A stretch of 64,000 nucleotides of DNA from the NCBI RefSeq assembly GCF_004359215.1, contig NC_090613.1, positions 7,438,140-7,502,139 of the forward strand. Direction: 5' to 3'. How positions within the stretch are numbered: the stretch's first letter is position 1; each line of letters begins with the position of its first letter. Below the pieces are notes generated by a model, which saw only the letters and a list, made by a program, of their open reading frames with translations, searched no databases and was not told where the DNA came from. The stretch is from Bremia lactucae. Its lineage: Eukaryota > Oomycota > Peronosporomycetes > Peronosporales > Peronosporaceae. Both the position numbers and the translations under genes were made by a program. Below, piece by piece: positions 41,887 to 52,930 of the stretch.

Positions 41887-42260
41887 GTTTACGGATCGAT
41901 GCTGCCAGGTGATTCTTGGCTCATATTTTCTGAGCCAAGGTAAACTAGGATGACATCAAATTTGTCATCCAAATCCAGTGCGACAAAATCATCATCGTAC
42001 TGTAAATCTCTTAACGTGTAGTGAAATTTCACTACGCTTTTCATTGCTGTTATCGATGCGCCTGTAGCTAGACGCACCGTCATCCTCGTTGGAGGGATGT
42101 CGCGCTCAACATATTTGAGCCCACGACCCTCTAGCCTGGCAACTAATAAAGTTATTCGACGCTCAACAGTCCACTACGGCTCTAAGTGACATATCATTTG
42201 CCACTTTTAATTTCAAGGTGATGAGGAATACTTCATCACCATGAGCAGAGACACACAATA
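41887..42260 (-). pseudogene. A2 protease
   Basis: Minus strand: MTVRLATGASITAMKSVVKF, QYDDDFVALDLDDKFDVILV and YLGSENMSQ, the middle and end of the retropepsin fold. The N-terminal side near 42170 is too decayed for a clear DSG motif. The end (VILVYLGSE) has lost the usual ILGLPW. Confidence 0.65.
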
Positions 42261-42621
42261 TTTATGTGTCTCTGGAGCAACTTTAGTCAAGAGATTTGCA
42301 AATTCTCGTGAAATTCCTTGATCAGAAGGGCGTTACGGCCCTACTAACCCCACCGTTTGTTGGCGGTCCACCATGCTGTTGCGATTTTGCAACAACGCGA
42401 CCCGCGACCGTTGCCCTTTTTGGCATTCGGTTTATAATTACGTTCAGTACATCTCGGTACTGGGCGTGGGGCAATGCACTCATGAGCGTAGTGTCCTAAC
42501 TTTTGACAGCGATTGCATTTCTGCAATCGCTTATTGTCCGAAAAGCGAGGTTTCTCGCTTTCGACGTAAGAGAAGTACATAGGTTCTGGACCTCCGAGCT
42601 CTTGTCGACGAGAATATTTCA

Positions 42622-42960
42622 TGGTACTGGTTTGAATGACAAATTTTGATGTCATCCTAGGCTTGCCTTAGATTAGAAAATATGAGCCAAGAATCAGATC
42701 GATCCGTAAAGATGCCTGCCATTTGCTCATCACATGCCATCTGATGAACGTCTTGGAGCGTCCACAAGCGCGTGGATGTACTACGATTGAGTGCGATGGC
42801 CTCACTTGTGGTACGGGCGTTAGAACGCCTGCACAAGATCACAGTGTGATTACTTATCACACTGTGGAGTCAGCTGCCGGCGGCTGTGCAAATGCACAGG
42901 CAGTGCCGAAGGCCACAAATCAAATAAGCCGAGTGGATTGAGCCATGAATGAACGCCTAG
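42622..42960 (+). repeat. Inverted pol segment inside A2 gag
   Basis: On plus this reads FDVILGLP, then RSIRKDACH, HLMNVLERPQARGCTTIECD, SAAGGCANAQAVPKA. This is the A-family protease end plus linker, opposite in orientation to the element that contains it. It sits cleanly between gag words SSYR and RQELGGPE. Confidence 0.7.
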
Positions 42961-43534
42961 CAGGCGATCTTGGATGACGATACGATGACAAATTAGCTTG
43001 AGCCTGTCTCAAGCTAACGTCCTCCTGATCCGCAACGGATCTTGATCCTTCAAGCGTATCCAGTTCCAAGCTGGAAAATATGGGTCTTTCCGGGGACCAT
43101 TCGTAAGACCTTGCATGAACAACGTAATACACGTGTGTTCATGAACTGGGTTGTTCGTGCTACAACTCGCTAAGAGTCGTATGTGCTGGGCATAAGCATG
43201 AATATTAAGCTTGCCTTGCTTGAGTTTCAGAAGCTATGATCGAGCTCTGAACTCAGCCCTAGGTGGTTCAAACGTCTATTTGAGCTGGGCTTTTAAAGCC
43301 TCTAGCGACCCAAAGACATATGGGTCGCGCAACTTAAGGCCTAGTGGCCAAGTATTGGCACGACCTGCCAAAATTGACTGAGCAAATGCGACTTGCATTT
43401 GCTCGTGCCCTTGTGGCATCGTCCAACTCGACAAACCGTCTTAAGAGGGAGTCTTCTTTGACTCCCCTAGACTTAGAGAAGTCTTTCTTTAAGGTTTCGG
43501 GACGACGCGTGTGCGTCATCCCTGGTAGAGGGGT

Positions 43535-43641
43535 GTGTAGCTGTTGCAACATCAACAGTTCTGCCTGTTGTAACCTCAACATTTCTGCCTGTTGTAACCC
43601 CAACATGTCTGCCTGTTGTAACCTCAACAGTTCTGCCTGTT
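43535..43641 (-). repeat. 24-bp tandem repeat coding LQQAE(M/L)LR
   Basis: About four and a half units of 24 bp. On the minus strand they code an eight-residue repeat of the form LRLQQAEM, probably extending a coiled coil in gag. A1 keeps only one unit-like stretch (QQGSQQAEVE), so the copy number varies between elements. Confidence 0.75.
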
Positions 43642-43931
43642 GAGAGTCTTGCTGATTAAGCAAGACTACCTTCTCCTTCGGCTCGCCAAGTTCATGTTGA
43701 ATGAATTTGGCGATGGCTGAATGGAGGGATCTCTGTTCGAACCCGACAGCATGGCCAAAATGGCATCGTTCCCTACGGTCGAACTTTTTCGTTCGACCGC
43801 ACTCATTTCTATATCATTTAGAAAGGAGTAGCTATCACGCGAAACGAGAGGCGTATTTCCATTATTATCTGTCATGCCCATGTTACATGATGGGACTGTA
43901 GTCCTTGGACGGACTAGAAAGTGCTACCAGG

Positions 43932-44349
43932 TGTAACGGGGCACTGCCGACTTGTACTGCTTCAGTGCGAGTGGTTCCGCACGTCACTTCACGTACACTA
44001 ATACGTGCAGAGGAAGACTTTCTTTGAAATACTTGCTTTCAAAAGGCTTTAAAATAAACTGTATTTAATATAATTAAGTTCTTCTGTTTCTATCTATTTA
44101 ATACTTACTTAATAATATACTAGTACAAAACATGCAACAAGGTGTTATCTGTCTCTCTGTTTGCGCCCGTCCAGCGCTGACTGAACCGCGGAGCAAGTAG
44201 ATATGATGGTATGTATCTACCAATGGATAAGCTTTCCGAATATTACTACGTGAAGTAATATTCTCCATATATATCTATGTACCTTTTAGATAATATATTA
44301 ATTTACAACCTTTAAGTGTTTATATCATGTAACGATACACCCCGTTACA
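43932..44349 (-). repeat. 5' LTR of A2
   Basis: On minus it runs TGTAACGGGGTGTATCG (44349) to GTGCCCCGTTACA (43932), 418 bp. The primer site TGGTAGCACTTTCTAG follows on minus just left of 43931. The hairpin cluster is shortened: the second and third hairpins are fused. Confidence 0.85.
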
Positions 44350-45209
44350 ACTTGAGTGACGTTGAAGTTCATGTTGCTGAGTAAGTCTCCATGTCAGTTT
44401 TCCGACCCGGGCGAGTTTGTTGTGGAAATCGCAACGCACAAACGGCAAGTTTTAAGATGCTGCAGGACCAGATTACCGACACATCGGAGTAAGAGGAGGT
44501 AAGGTCGCTAGTTGCTAAGCTTTTCGATGATCATGACTAATCCGAACGTCATCATTTTAGATCGTTGAGCGCCTCCATACGCAATTTAAGTGAACCACGT
44601 GAAATTTTCCTCCAGAAACGCCAGTTCATATGGTATGCTTCGAACATTATTTAGTAAAAAGCTCGACGATATGCATCCGACAAAAAGCAATCAGCATTCG
44701 AAAGGCATCGTATTTATTTGCGTTTGACCGCCCGTCCTTGTCATCTAGTAACAAATGTTTTTTGTAGCATTCAGGTACAGTCAAATGAATAAAGTTGTCG
44801 TCAGTTGATATTACTCGAGTTGCCGAGCAGATTTCAATTATTGAAAAGGTTGCGAAGCGATTGATCATGTTCAAATTTGAAATGTTTAAGATAGGCATAG
44901 AGCTAAGACATCGCGGTAAGTGGTGTTTCATATCTTATTTTATCTTAAGCGATGGGCTTCAGGTTGGTTACGAATTGATTAATAAGACGAGAGGAATCTT
45001 CATTTTTAAGAGTTTCCCAAATTTGACAATATTCAGCCCATAATCGCTACAGGCGATAATAAAAGGCTCATTGATAATCCAGCTCAATGCTTAACGCATC
45101 GTTTAGCTGCTTTACTGCTCTTATTTGCTCACGGAAAAGGTACCCAGCAATATTTAGAAGAATAAGCCCGCTTATTAGAATCTCAATATCTATCAACTGT
45201 CGAGCTAGT
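44350..45209. other. Host or older-element flank of A2 and D2
   Basis: Begins with the ACTTG duplication. A minus-strand frame (44931-44647) ends in protein-like text (VPECYKKHLLLDDKDGRSNA then KYDAFRMLIAFCRMHIVELF). I do not recognise it, and an equally open plus-strand frame overlaps it. No repeat is identified. Confidence 0.35.
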
Positions 45210-45696
45210 TGTAATGGGGCACACATCGGTTGGAGAACCGTTGTTGTGGTATATTTACTCTATGGGTAAAATACACTTTTGTCCTACTCTGAAATAGTAA
45301 ATTACTTAAATTATTTATTATGGGAAATAAATACGGTCGCCGCCAGATATGAATCTGGCGACCGAAATATATTTTAAATTAGCTAGGGTAAGGCTCTGGA
45401 TTAAAAAATTAAATAAATGAAAAAAGACAGTTCCCCTTTCGATCTTAAAACGTTGATTGCATTCCTTAGGATTGCGCATTCATCTGTAAGGGATAGAAGC
45501 CTTGCTAAGGTATATTCTCATGGAAACTAGCTGCCACTTGGTTCTACGAGCCCCTGAATCCTTTCAACTAGCATTCCTTAAGCTTGAATAGCTTGTATGA
45601 CTCCCTGAGTTGTTAAACTCATTAGTTCAATAGAACTAAGACTATCTGGGTCTGAAAATCTTCCTCTGACTTTAAGAGCGAGGTAGCTTCGCTACA
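45210..45696 (+). repeat. 5' LTR of D2
   Basis: TGTAATGGGGCACACATCGG to AGCTTCGCTACA, 487 bp, about 90% like the 3' LTR by eye. Primer site CTGGTAGCATTCG follows at 45698. Confidence 0.85.
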
Positions 45697-45756
45697 CCTG
45701 GTAGCATTCGTAGTCAATATACGCCTGAGTTCTTACAAGACTGAACCCTGAAGCAA

Positions 45757-47150
45757 ATGGAAGAGGTTCCGGAACGGTCAAAAGCACAACGCGCGGCTTA
45801 TGACAAGCTCAAAACTTTATTTGGGCTTGAACACGTAAAATACATTTTCTCCTAGGGACCAGAGGTCCTGGATGCAAGGCTTGAAGCCTTCATGCGATAC
45901 GAAGCCTCCCTGATCGGCCATGTAAGCAGGCACGTCGTAATGCGGCCACGCTCTACTTAGACACACACCCTAACACAGCGAGAAAGCAGTTAAACCTGCT
46001 TCTCTTGCGTGCAGTGAGGTTGATGTGGTGGGCGTGCAAGCGACCTCACCCAACCCACTGAGTACTCTGGTTAAGTGTCGTCACGGGAGCGGTAATCCGT
46101 CTGCTCGTGCGCACTTACCAAGTAGGAAGAAGTTTTCAGACTGATTTATATTTATTAGAATTAAATATAAATGCCTAGAGATAACATTTAATATGTATTG
46201 CGAGCGTATCTTTCTAGATACCTCGCGTAACGGATGACGCTAGCCGTCATCCCTCCTTATTTGAATGCACCCATGTGCATCACATACACAAGGGTTTGTC
46301 ACAAATGTGCACCACACCCGAGTGCTGGGTCTAATTACTATTATTTAGTAATTATCCATCCCTAAATGTACACCAAGTGACTTAACGGGGACTCTGTTAA
46401 ATTAGGGTAACTTTAGCCCGTTACAGGTCAGGTACAGGACCACTAAGAGGCATCTTTGTCAACCCGGTACATCTCTGTACCTGACTCAGAGCCGAGGGTT
46501 CGCCCTCTTACTGTAAATGTGAAGACGTTTGAGGGCAAAAAGGGAGAAAATCTCCTTTTATGGATTAAGCAGATGGAAATGTCCATTGATCCCACCTTGT
46601 AACTATAACTGAACGGCAAAAGGTGGCTATGGCCCTTTCCAAACTCGGAGGTAGAGCCATGAAGTGGGAACTATCGTGCAGCACATCCAAAAACGACGCT
46701 TTTCCCTCATGGGATTTGCTCAAACAGCAAATGACCAGCATGTTGCACCGCCTGATCAGGCTTTTCGCATGCGAGCACGGCTCCTAGCGACTCGTCAGGG
46801 TAAAAGGACCTTAGGGGACTTTGTCTAGAAGTTGAGAGCTCTCATTTCATCTATGCATCAAGACCCGGTGCAAGAAGAAATTGTCGTAACAATCTTAATG
46901 GGTGGTCTCAATGAGGGCGTTGCCCGGAGATTTTTTCTGATCTCATCCTGCTACTTTCGACGAGGCAGTTGCCATAGCGCTATGCGCCGAGTTCGACTTT
47001 AAGTCTGCTCGCATTTGCACGCCTGTTTATCGAACAAGCTCTTCGAGCATATGGGCTCCGTCTAATAGAGCGAAACCCATGAATTTAAGCCTCGTTGAGG
47101 AAGGAGAAGAGGCTTTATAAGCTATGGAATAGCATACGACCATCCGAGAA
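45757..47150 (+). pseudogene. gag: D2 gag, interrupted
   Basis: Starts ATG 45757 (MEEVPERSKAQRAAYDKLKT), stops after HVKYIFS and continues past another frame to 45920. A 505-bp solo LTR splits it there. It resumes at 46426 with [20 protein letters not shown] (about 46510), KVAMALSKLGGRAMKWELS, MTSML-type and RLLATRQGKRTL text. No zinc knuckle is evident before the protease. Confidence 0.75.
45921..46425 (-). repeat. Solo LTR of family B
   Basis: A single B LTR with no internal sequence, ends TGTAAGCAGG and CCCGTTACA on plus. It is flanked by GGCCA (45916-45920) and GGTCA (46426-46430), a 5-bp target duplication with one change. It therefore inserted into the gag of D2 and then lost its body by LTR-LTR recombination. 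Confidence 0.9.
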
Positions 47151-47336
47151 TGTGTTTATGTGCTGAAGAACGAAATATTTACGTCCGGCCTGCTCCCTAA
47201 GAAATACGCGTAAAGCTTGAAAGAGCACCAATTCCGACCTATACCAGAAATCTGGTGCGGTGCGGAAAATGTCGATACCCAGTAAGTTCGGGACGCCGTA
47301 CTCGAGAAGACCTAGGCCCTGATGAACCTTTAGGGG

Positions 47337-47700
47337 GTGAGAGTAAACAGAACCCAGCCCAAATTAGCTCGGTGCTGCACGAAGCGAGACAAGACTGGCT
47401 TGCTAGTCGCTCAAGCGACTGTAAAGGGCTTTAATAAGCCGTGGTCAATTTTAATTGACTCAGGAGCGTCTTGCAATTATGCTCGACGCTTTTCTCTTGA
47501 AGGAAGTCAACAACACGTTGAGGCGCTTAAAGCGCATGAAGGTGATGCAATCGCTGTTCGCTTAGCGACTGGGACTCGTGTCACTGTTCCCAAAGTTCCA
47601 TTGAACTTAGGTTAAAAGTTTATGGACTTTGACAGTATTAAACGCTATCTCGTCGTTGATTTGGATTCGAGATATGATCTCATCGTTGATATGGCCTGAC
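47337..47700 (+). pseudogene. D2 protease
   Basis: WSILIDSGASCNYARRFSLE (intact DSG core), VRLATGTRVTVPKVPLNLG, a stop, then SRYDLIVDMA and a stop. It is very close to D1. Confidence 0.75.
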
Positions 47701-48850
47701 TTGAACGCCATGAGCCATGGATCGACTGAAGGTCTAAGACCGTAGGCGCCACGCGCAATGTTCCTAGCAAAGTTTTGGAGTGTCATGAACCCTTCTTTGC
47801 TAGGCAACAAAAGCGCTTTTGGCGCGGATCATTGAATGAGTCTGTCAGTACTTTAGACATTAGAATTTGTGAGTTAATAAACTTTAATGTTAAAAACATT
47901 AATTCTGAGCCCGACTCAGTAGAAAGAAGTAGAAACGGCACGTACTCCGTCGAGCGACACTCGTTGTAATAACGATTTACTGAGTGCTGAAAGCATTGTT
48001 GGCCCAAGGCCGAATCATCAATGGTGCAATATCCCTGAGATACGTACAGTGGCACGTCTAAGTCCACCGAGTATGGTCGGCCGAGCTAAACATTATACTG
48101 AGTGTCAGTAGTGACACTGCTGGCGGTTCGCCGCAACCTCAAGGGAGATACGTGGAGAGGCACGGCTAAGTCCACCAAGTGTGGTCGACCGAGTTAGCAC
48201 CATACTAAGTGTCAATAGTGATACTATTGGCGGGTCGCCAGGGCATTTTGGGTCAAACCCTTTAAATGCACGTGAAAGCGACACGTAAACATTCGCTGGA
48301 TAAGGAAGTTGAGTTACCTAACTTTTAGGTGGATGTCAAATTAGACACCATGTCTGGTATAGAGCCAATACAGGCCGGAAAATCCGGAGACGTGAATGTC
48401 CCGGCCTCTAAATGTCGTATTGTCTCCACTCTAAGACAGGGAAAACGCGAAACATTTATATCCTCACAAAGTGATACGAGTGAGCAATTACACACGCTTG
48501 TAAATGGTGCAACCGGTAACATTGAGGGAGAAGTTAGCCTTGCGGCAATCCCTTCGTCACATGCTCTTTAGAGCTAGACGAAATGTCTATTGATGAGTGA
48601 GGCCGAGATTTTAAGGCTGGCGACTTATCTGAGATGGTGGTCATTCGACCAATAATTGAGTTAAACTCATCGTCACTTCTTGTCGAAGCTGTCCTGGATA
48701 CACAAAAGCTGCACTTAGTGCGGAAATGGGTCAGCGATCCTTAAAGATCCTACGGGTCCTTTTATTCCTTGATAAAGGAAATCCAAGATGTGGTATGTAA
48801 TAATCCACCATCTGTTTTACCTCCGGATTGAGGTGTTCGTCATGAAATTG
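47701..48850 (+). pseudogene. D2 pol linker
   Basis: Same order as D1: ICELINFNVKNINSEPDSVE (47783-47969), the tandem module at 48024-48240, then MSGIEPIQAGKSGDVNVPAS at 48329-48571. SSLLVEAVLD-like text is near 48680. No known domain, several stops. Confidence 0.55.
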
Positions 48851-48852
48851 AC

Positions 48853-49560
48853 TTGGTACCGGGAACCAAATACTGTGTCACAAGACAATGGCCTTTACCA
48901 AGGGAGCAGTGTGACGTCATTGACGATTTCATCCGTGCTAAGCACGAGGCTGGAATGGTACGAGAGAGCAAATCTCCTCATTTACCACCGACAATTTGTG
49001 TCGAAAAGCCAAATGGTAAATGGCGCATTGTACATGCTGATAATAAGCTTAATGCTGCCACTATACCAGCACAAAACTGCATTTCTAGAAAAGATGTTCT
49101 TCAGAACAATATGGTGGGATGTACAATGTACAGTGCACTGAACTTAGTCGATAATTACTACCAACTGCTCATGAGAGCTAGCGATATCCCGCTTATACTG
49201 TTGGCACCCCAAGCGGTATGTTATGGGAGTGTTTGGTTATGCCACAGGGGCTTTCCAACGCCCCGACAACTTTAAATCGTCTAGTGACGCAACTGTTCCG
49301 CCCTTATCGAAGTTTTGCATCGGCTTATTTCGATGACATTTTTGTCCATAGTCATGCGGAGCAGGGTCGGTCGGATATGGACAACCATTTAGACCATTTG
49401 CGAGCAGTGCTCGAGTGTATGCGCACAAATAAATTGTATGCCAATGCATCTAAATGCAGTTTTGGCGCAGACGAAATTCCTTTTTTAGGATGCTTCATTT
49501 GAAAGCGAGGCCTTAGAGCGGAACCCGCTAACGTAAATACCAGAGTAGACTGGCCGGTTC
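48853..49560 (+). pseudogene. pol: D2 reverse transcriptase
   Basis: Open from 48853 for 140 codons: VPGTKYCVTRQWPLPREQCD, GKWRIVHADNKLNAATIPAQ, MYSALNLVDNYYQLLM. A one-base shift near 49200 follows, then 49218-49502: MPQGLSNAPTTLNRLVTQLF, catalytic SAYFDDIFVHSHAEQGRSDM, NKLYANASKCSFGADEIPFL then GCFI and a stop. The YFDD box is intact. Apart from the shift and the late stop, this is the best preserved RT in the window. Confidence 0.9.
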
Positions 49561-50340
49561 CTAGAAACTAAAAGAATTTGCGTAAGTGGTTGGGTCTCGC
49601 CGGTTATATTTTTACACAGATATAGCATCAATTACGCTAATATAGCTAGGCCATTATCAAATCTCCTTAGAAAGGATATAGAATGGTGCTGGACAGAACG
49701 AACATCATGCTTATCAAGCAGTCAAGTATGTATTACCCATGCCCGGATCCTGGCACTGCCAATTCCAAACTGGTGTTTCGTTGCCGTCTGTGACACTTCG
49801 GATATTACCACTGGCAGTGCTTTGTTACAAAAAGACGGTGATGGGCGTGAAAGGGTTATTGCATTCAAGTCTCGACAGCTTGAAGCTGCGAAAGAACTAC
49901 CCACTTCATGACAAAGAGTTACATGCTATGAAATGTGCTCTCCTCAAAGTCAGAGTTTATCTGCTCGGCTCAAAACCGTTTGTGATATATACAGATCACG
50001 CGTCATTTCGCACACGGCGACTAAGTTGCCCCGTCTCTCACAGAGAATGGCCCGATGGCTACCCTTTTTCGCGGAATACAACTTCGAGGTGAAGTATAAG
50101 CCCGGCAAGCAGAATGCTTTAGCCGATGCGTTATCACGCAGGCCAGATTATGATCTCTCGCATTTAACGACTATCATGTTGCCTATTCCTGAATTAATCC
50201 GTTCGGCTTACGCCAACGATGAACTTTGTGTTGCTCTGCAACGAGCTCTAAAGAACACTGATTTGGATATTAAATTGTCAGCCCGTTTGCGTGCAAGGTT
50301 ACGTCGATTTTCTTTCGATAACGACCTGCTGCTTTATTGA
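49561..50340 (+). pseudogene. D2 RNase H and leader
   Basis: VCDTSDITTGSALLQKD (first Asp; about 49785), KNYPLHDKELHAMKCALLKV (Glu) and KPFVIYTDHASF (second Asp; 49739-50092 frame). A shift follows, then LSQRMARWLPFFAEYNFEVK and KQNALADALSRRPDYDLSHL (49933-50340 frame). The leader to integrase ends at a TGA at 50338. Confidence 0.85.
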
Positions 50341-51600
50341 ACGGACAGTACGGACCCTCCGCGTAATGTTGTTCCTCAAGATGAGGATTTAAAGTACCGA
50401 GTCCATTATGAGGCACACGATACTGTCATTGGTGTTCATCTCGGTAGATAAAAGACCTACGGCTCTGTAAGCCAGATTTATTGGTGGCCCAAACATTATA
50501 AATGGGTCAGCACATATGTTCGCACATGCGAAACTGGCCAGTGGGTTAAACCCTCGGCGCATGCTGCTGCGCCACTGGCGAGCCTTCCCGTCCCCATAGG
50601 TTGCTGGGAGTCCATGAGTATGGACTTTTTTTTCGGTCTACCGAAAGAATCAGCCGGTAACTCCGGCATTGTGGTCCTTGTTGAGCGATTGAGCAAAATG
50701 GCTCACTTCTCACGGCCGTGCCGAATTCCATTGATGGTGAAGATACAGCGAGGCTGTTTATTGATCGCTTGTTTCGATAACACGATTTGCCAGTGGCAAT
50801 TATCTCTAATCGAACCCCCGTTTCACGGGTTAATTCTGGAAATCAAATTTTCGAGTGCTTGGCACCAGATTGGATATGTGCACTGCGGACCATCCGCAGA
50901 CCGATTATCAAACTAAACGTGTCAATCGCGTCATTGAAGACGTTTTACGCAGTGTATGTGCTCATACACCAAAGCACTGGAGCTCAATCCTCCCAGTGGT
51001 GGAGTTTGCGTTTAATTACGATGTACATGCCTTTACAGGCTATACTCCGTTCTATGTCAACGGTCTCACCCATCCACCGATTCCATTAACGATACCACTG
51101 CGTGGTTCACGCCTTGGTAGGGTGATTTAGCCGATAGGCTTGCTGATATCAACCCTGTCACCATTCGGATGTTTAAAGCGAGTTTCTCGCGACGCAATTT
51201 AGTGTCTAAAGACATGTAAGGGATACGATGGCTGATAGCCAAGACAAACAAAAAGAACAAGTAGATACCAAAGGCAGAAGCTGTATTAATAATTATATGG
51301 TCTGGGACCGAGTTTTACTAAACGCTTAAAATCTACCTACCAACTTGGTTTCCGCGGTCTTCAAGACCAAATTGTGCCCGCGCTTATATGGACCATTTTA
51401 CGGACGTGGCCAAGAAGGGCCTAGATTATACGCTAAACCTTCCTGGTATGCGTACACACCCAGTGTTTTACGTTGGCTTGCTTAAGCCATATCGGGACCC
51501 TTCCCACATCGACTTGAAGGCACTTGCGCCGAGACAGGCAGTCGGGTCGCAGATAGCTGCATCCTACCAGGATGTCCAGTTGGCCCTCTAAACGAGGCTG
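50341..51600 (+). pseudogene. D2 integrase
   Basis: Zinc-binding segment HYEAHDTVIGVHLGR, a stop, then YWWPKHYKWVSTYVRTCETG, in which the second Cys of the CXXC pair is Gly. Core SMDFFFGLPKESAGNSGIVV (first Asp), VPVAIISNRTPVSRVNSGN in a shifted frame (second Asp replaced), TADHPQTDYQTKRVNRVIED and LPVVEFAFNYDVHAFTGYTP then FYVNG (50855-51130). C-terminal tail LPGMRTHPVFYVGLLKPYRD (51388-51591). Several frameshifts are present. Confidence 0.85.
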
Positions 51601-51704
51601 CTGACGCTTCAGCGTCGGAAGACAGTACCAAACCGCCTCAAAAAGCTTTCAACTCGAGCAAGGACCGTCACGAAGAAGGTGCACCTAGTACCTTAGAGCA
51701 TCAA

Positions 51705-51893
51705 ATGCTTCCGCCGAAATGTCGGCCACCTACCGCGCTGCTTGATGTGCGGGGTAAACTTCACTTTCATGTGGAGAAACTTTTAAAGCGACGTCGTCGT
51801 AAGGATCAATACCAGTATCTGGTGAAGTGGCTAGGATACCCCTCTTCTGAAAACTCTTGGGAGTTTAAGAATTCCAAACGAAACGTGGAGTGA
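51705..51893 (+). pseudogene. D2 chromodomain
   Basis: FHVEKLLKRRRRKDQYQYLV then KWLGYPSSENSWEF: both aromatic positions (YLVKW, SW) of a chromodomain are present. The frame shifts at its end (the sense would continue NETWSENEVSFGNWIHRA in another frame). It probably guides integration to marked chromatin, as in other chromoviruses. Confidence 0.85.
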
Positions 51894-52400
51894 AAACGAA
51901 GTTTCATTTGGGAACTGGATCCACCGGGCCCGCCGCCTTCGCAATATTTGGAATATCAGAGAGTCTGCGGTTAGGGCTGACGTTCGTTTAAAACGGAAGT
52001 TTCGCTTCGATTTCGCTAAGCTTAAGGCCAATGGCCAGTTGCGTTCGGCGTTTAACGAAGAAAGGCCTAGCCGATATTTCAGTGCTTCAATTGACCGTAC
52101 AACCATGGATTAAAGCCGCACTGAGGCTATAAATTCACCTAATCCCACGTCTAGTGGTGGGAAGCGTCGTTTGATGCGAGTTGACCCTGAGCAAACGTCA
52201 ACGGCGTACGGGCAAAACAATACGATCGGAATTTTCCTCAAGGAGGTCACCGAAGCCCCACGGGCTGATCACGTAAACGCGTCAAATACTGACTTCGCGT
52301 CATTTCCTTTGGCGTAAGGTATCGCTTATGAAGAGCGTCGCGAGCAGCGATCTCTTCCGGCGTTCTTACGGGTCACCAGAGATCCAGGTGCCTAAGCTGT
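51894..52400 (+). pseudogene. D2 tail after the chromodomain
   Basis: Sense frame continuing to VRADVRLKRKFRFDFAKLKA and SAFNEERPSRYFSASIDRTT, with a stop at 52110. More open text follows (SSGGKRRLMRVDPEQTSTAY, EVTEAPRADHVNASNTDF) to about 52318. This is a basic C-terminal extension of unknown role. Confidence 0.5.
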
Positions 52401-52930
52401 GACCCGCTATCTCTTTGAGACGCTCGTCCCAACTAAGCGGAGTGAATCTATAATAAATATGAGCTTTGGATCTCGCTATCTCGGCAGCTTGAACGACGAG
52501 CTTGTTCCTCTTTGAGAATTGCTTGCTCTTGCTTTTTATCGAGCGGATTAGTAGTGATGTTGGACTCAGTGTCTCGTGCCCTGCTCAATGCAGTTAATAC
52601 ATCAGCGACACCACGTTCCGGGAACAGATTTGGGGCCCGCCGACATTTATCCGGAGGAGAAAGCGTGAGAGAACGACGCTCTTTCTCCTCATCCTCGATG
52701 GAAAGTGAATTACAAAGTCCACCATCCCCTCATCGTCGAGGAAGGCGCTAAGAGTCTGTGACTCACGCTTGATTGCCATCAGGCAAAGGAAAAAAAAACG
52801 AACGGTTAGCTGTATAGGTTCCAACCTTATAAAAAACATTAAGCGAATGTTTTCTTTCGGTGTCAACAGTCTGATGGGGGAGGGTGTAATGGGGCACACA
52901 TCGGTTGGAGAACCGTTGTTGTGGTACATT
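52400..52930 (-). other. Candidate antisense frame of D2
   Basis: On the minus strand an ATG near 52780 starts MAIKRESQTLSAFLDDEGMV. After one frame change, charged helical text follows (DEEKERRSLTLSPPDK, NPLDKKQEQAILKEEQARRS), then RFTPLSWDERLKEIAGHSL near 52440. Its place, just inside the polypurine tract, equals that of the antisense genes in A2, A3 and B. No sequence match to them is visible, and the plus strand is also partly open, so support is limited. Confidence 0.35.

Larger units (their letters stand above)
42260..43881 (-). pseudogene. gag: A2 gag, broken and split
   Basis: Minus strand. N-terminus MGMTDNNGNTPLVSRDSYSF (43881), matching the A1 gag start. A Leu/Gln-rich repeat follows at 43663-43535. 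EDSLLRRFVELDDATRA is near 43440, a decayed capsid spans 43330-43100, and VADQEDVSLRQAQANLSSYR is at about 43050. An inverted pol segment (about 42622-42960) then interrupts. After it come RQELGGPEPMYFSYVESEKP and the zinc knuckle CNRCQKLGHYAHEC (C-X2-C-X4-H-X4-C) at about 42520-42480. Several frameshifts are present. Confidence 0.8.
33236..44349 (-). mobile_element. Ty3/gypsy element A2 with target duplication
   Basis: Minus-strand element of 11.1 kb including a 100-N gap. The LTRs at 33236-33672 (3') and 43932-44349 (5') are flanked by identical ACTTG at 33231-33235 and 44350-44354, so both ends belong to one insertion. Inside, from right to left: primer site, gag, protease, linker, RT, RNase H, integrase, chromodomain, an opposite-strand gene and a polypurine tract. 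Part of pol appears twice around the gap (36768-39113 and 39540-41886), which probably inflates the length. Stops and an inverted segment show it is inactive. Confidence 0.9.

Noticed and set aside
50496..50731. Minus-strand frames opposite D2 integrase, repeated at 53981-54216
   Set aside because: Shadows of the integrase core. The repeat is explained by the 3,484-bp duplication.
52512..52751. Frame with a signal-peptide-like start (MRIACSCFLSSGLVVMLDSV), possible secreted effector
   Set aside because: It lies in the 3' region of D2, is duplicated with the element, and has no RXLR or other effector motif. The opposite strand is an equally good candidate.
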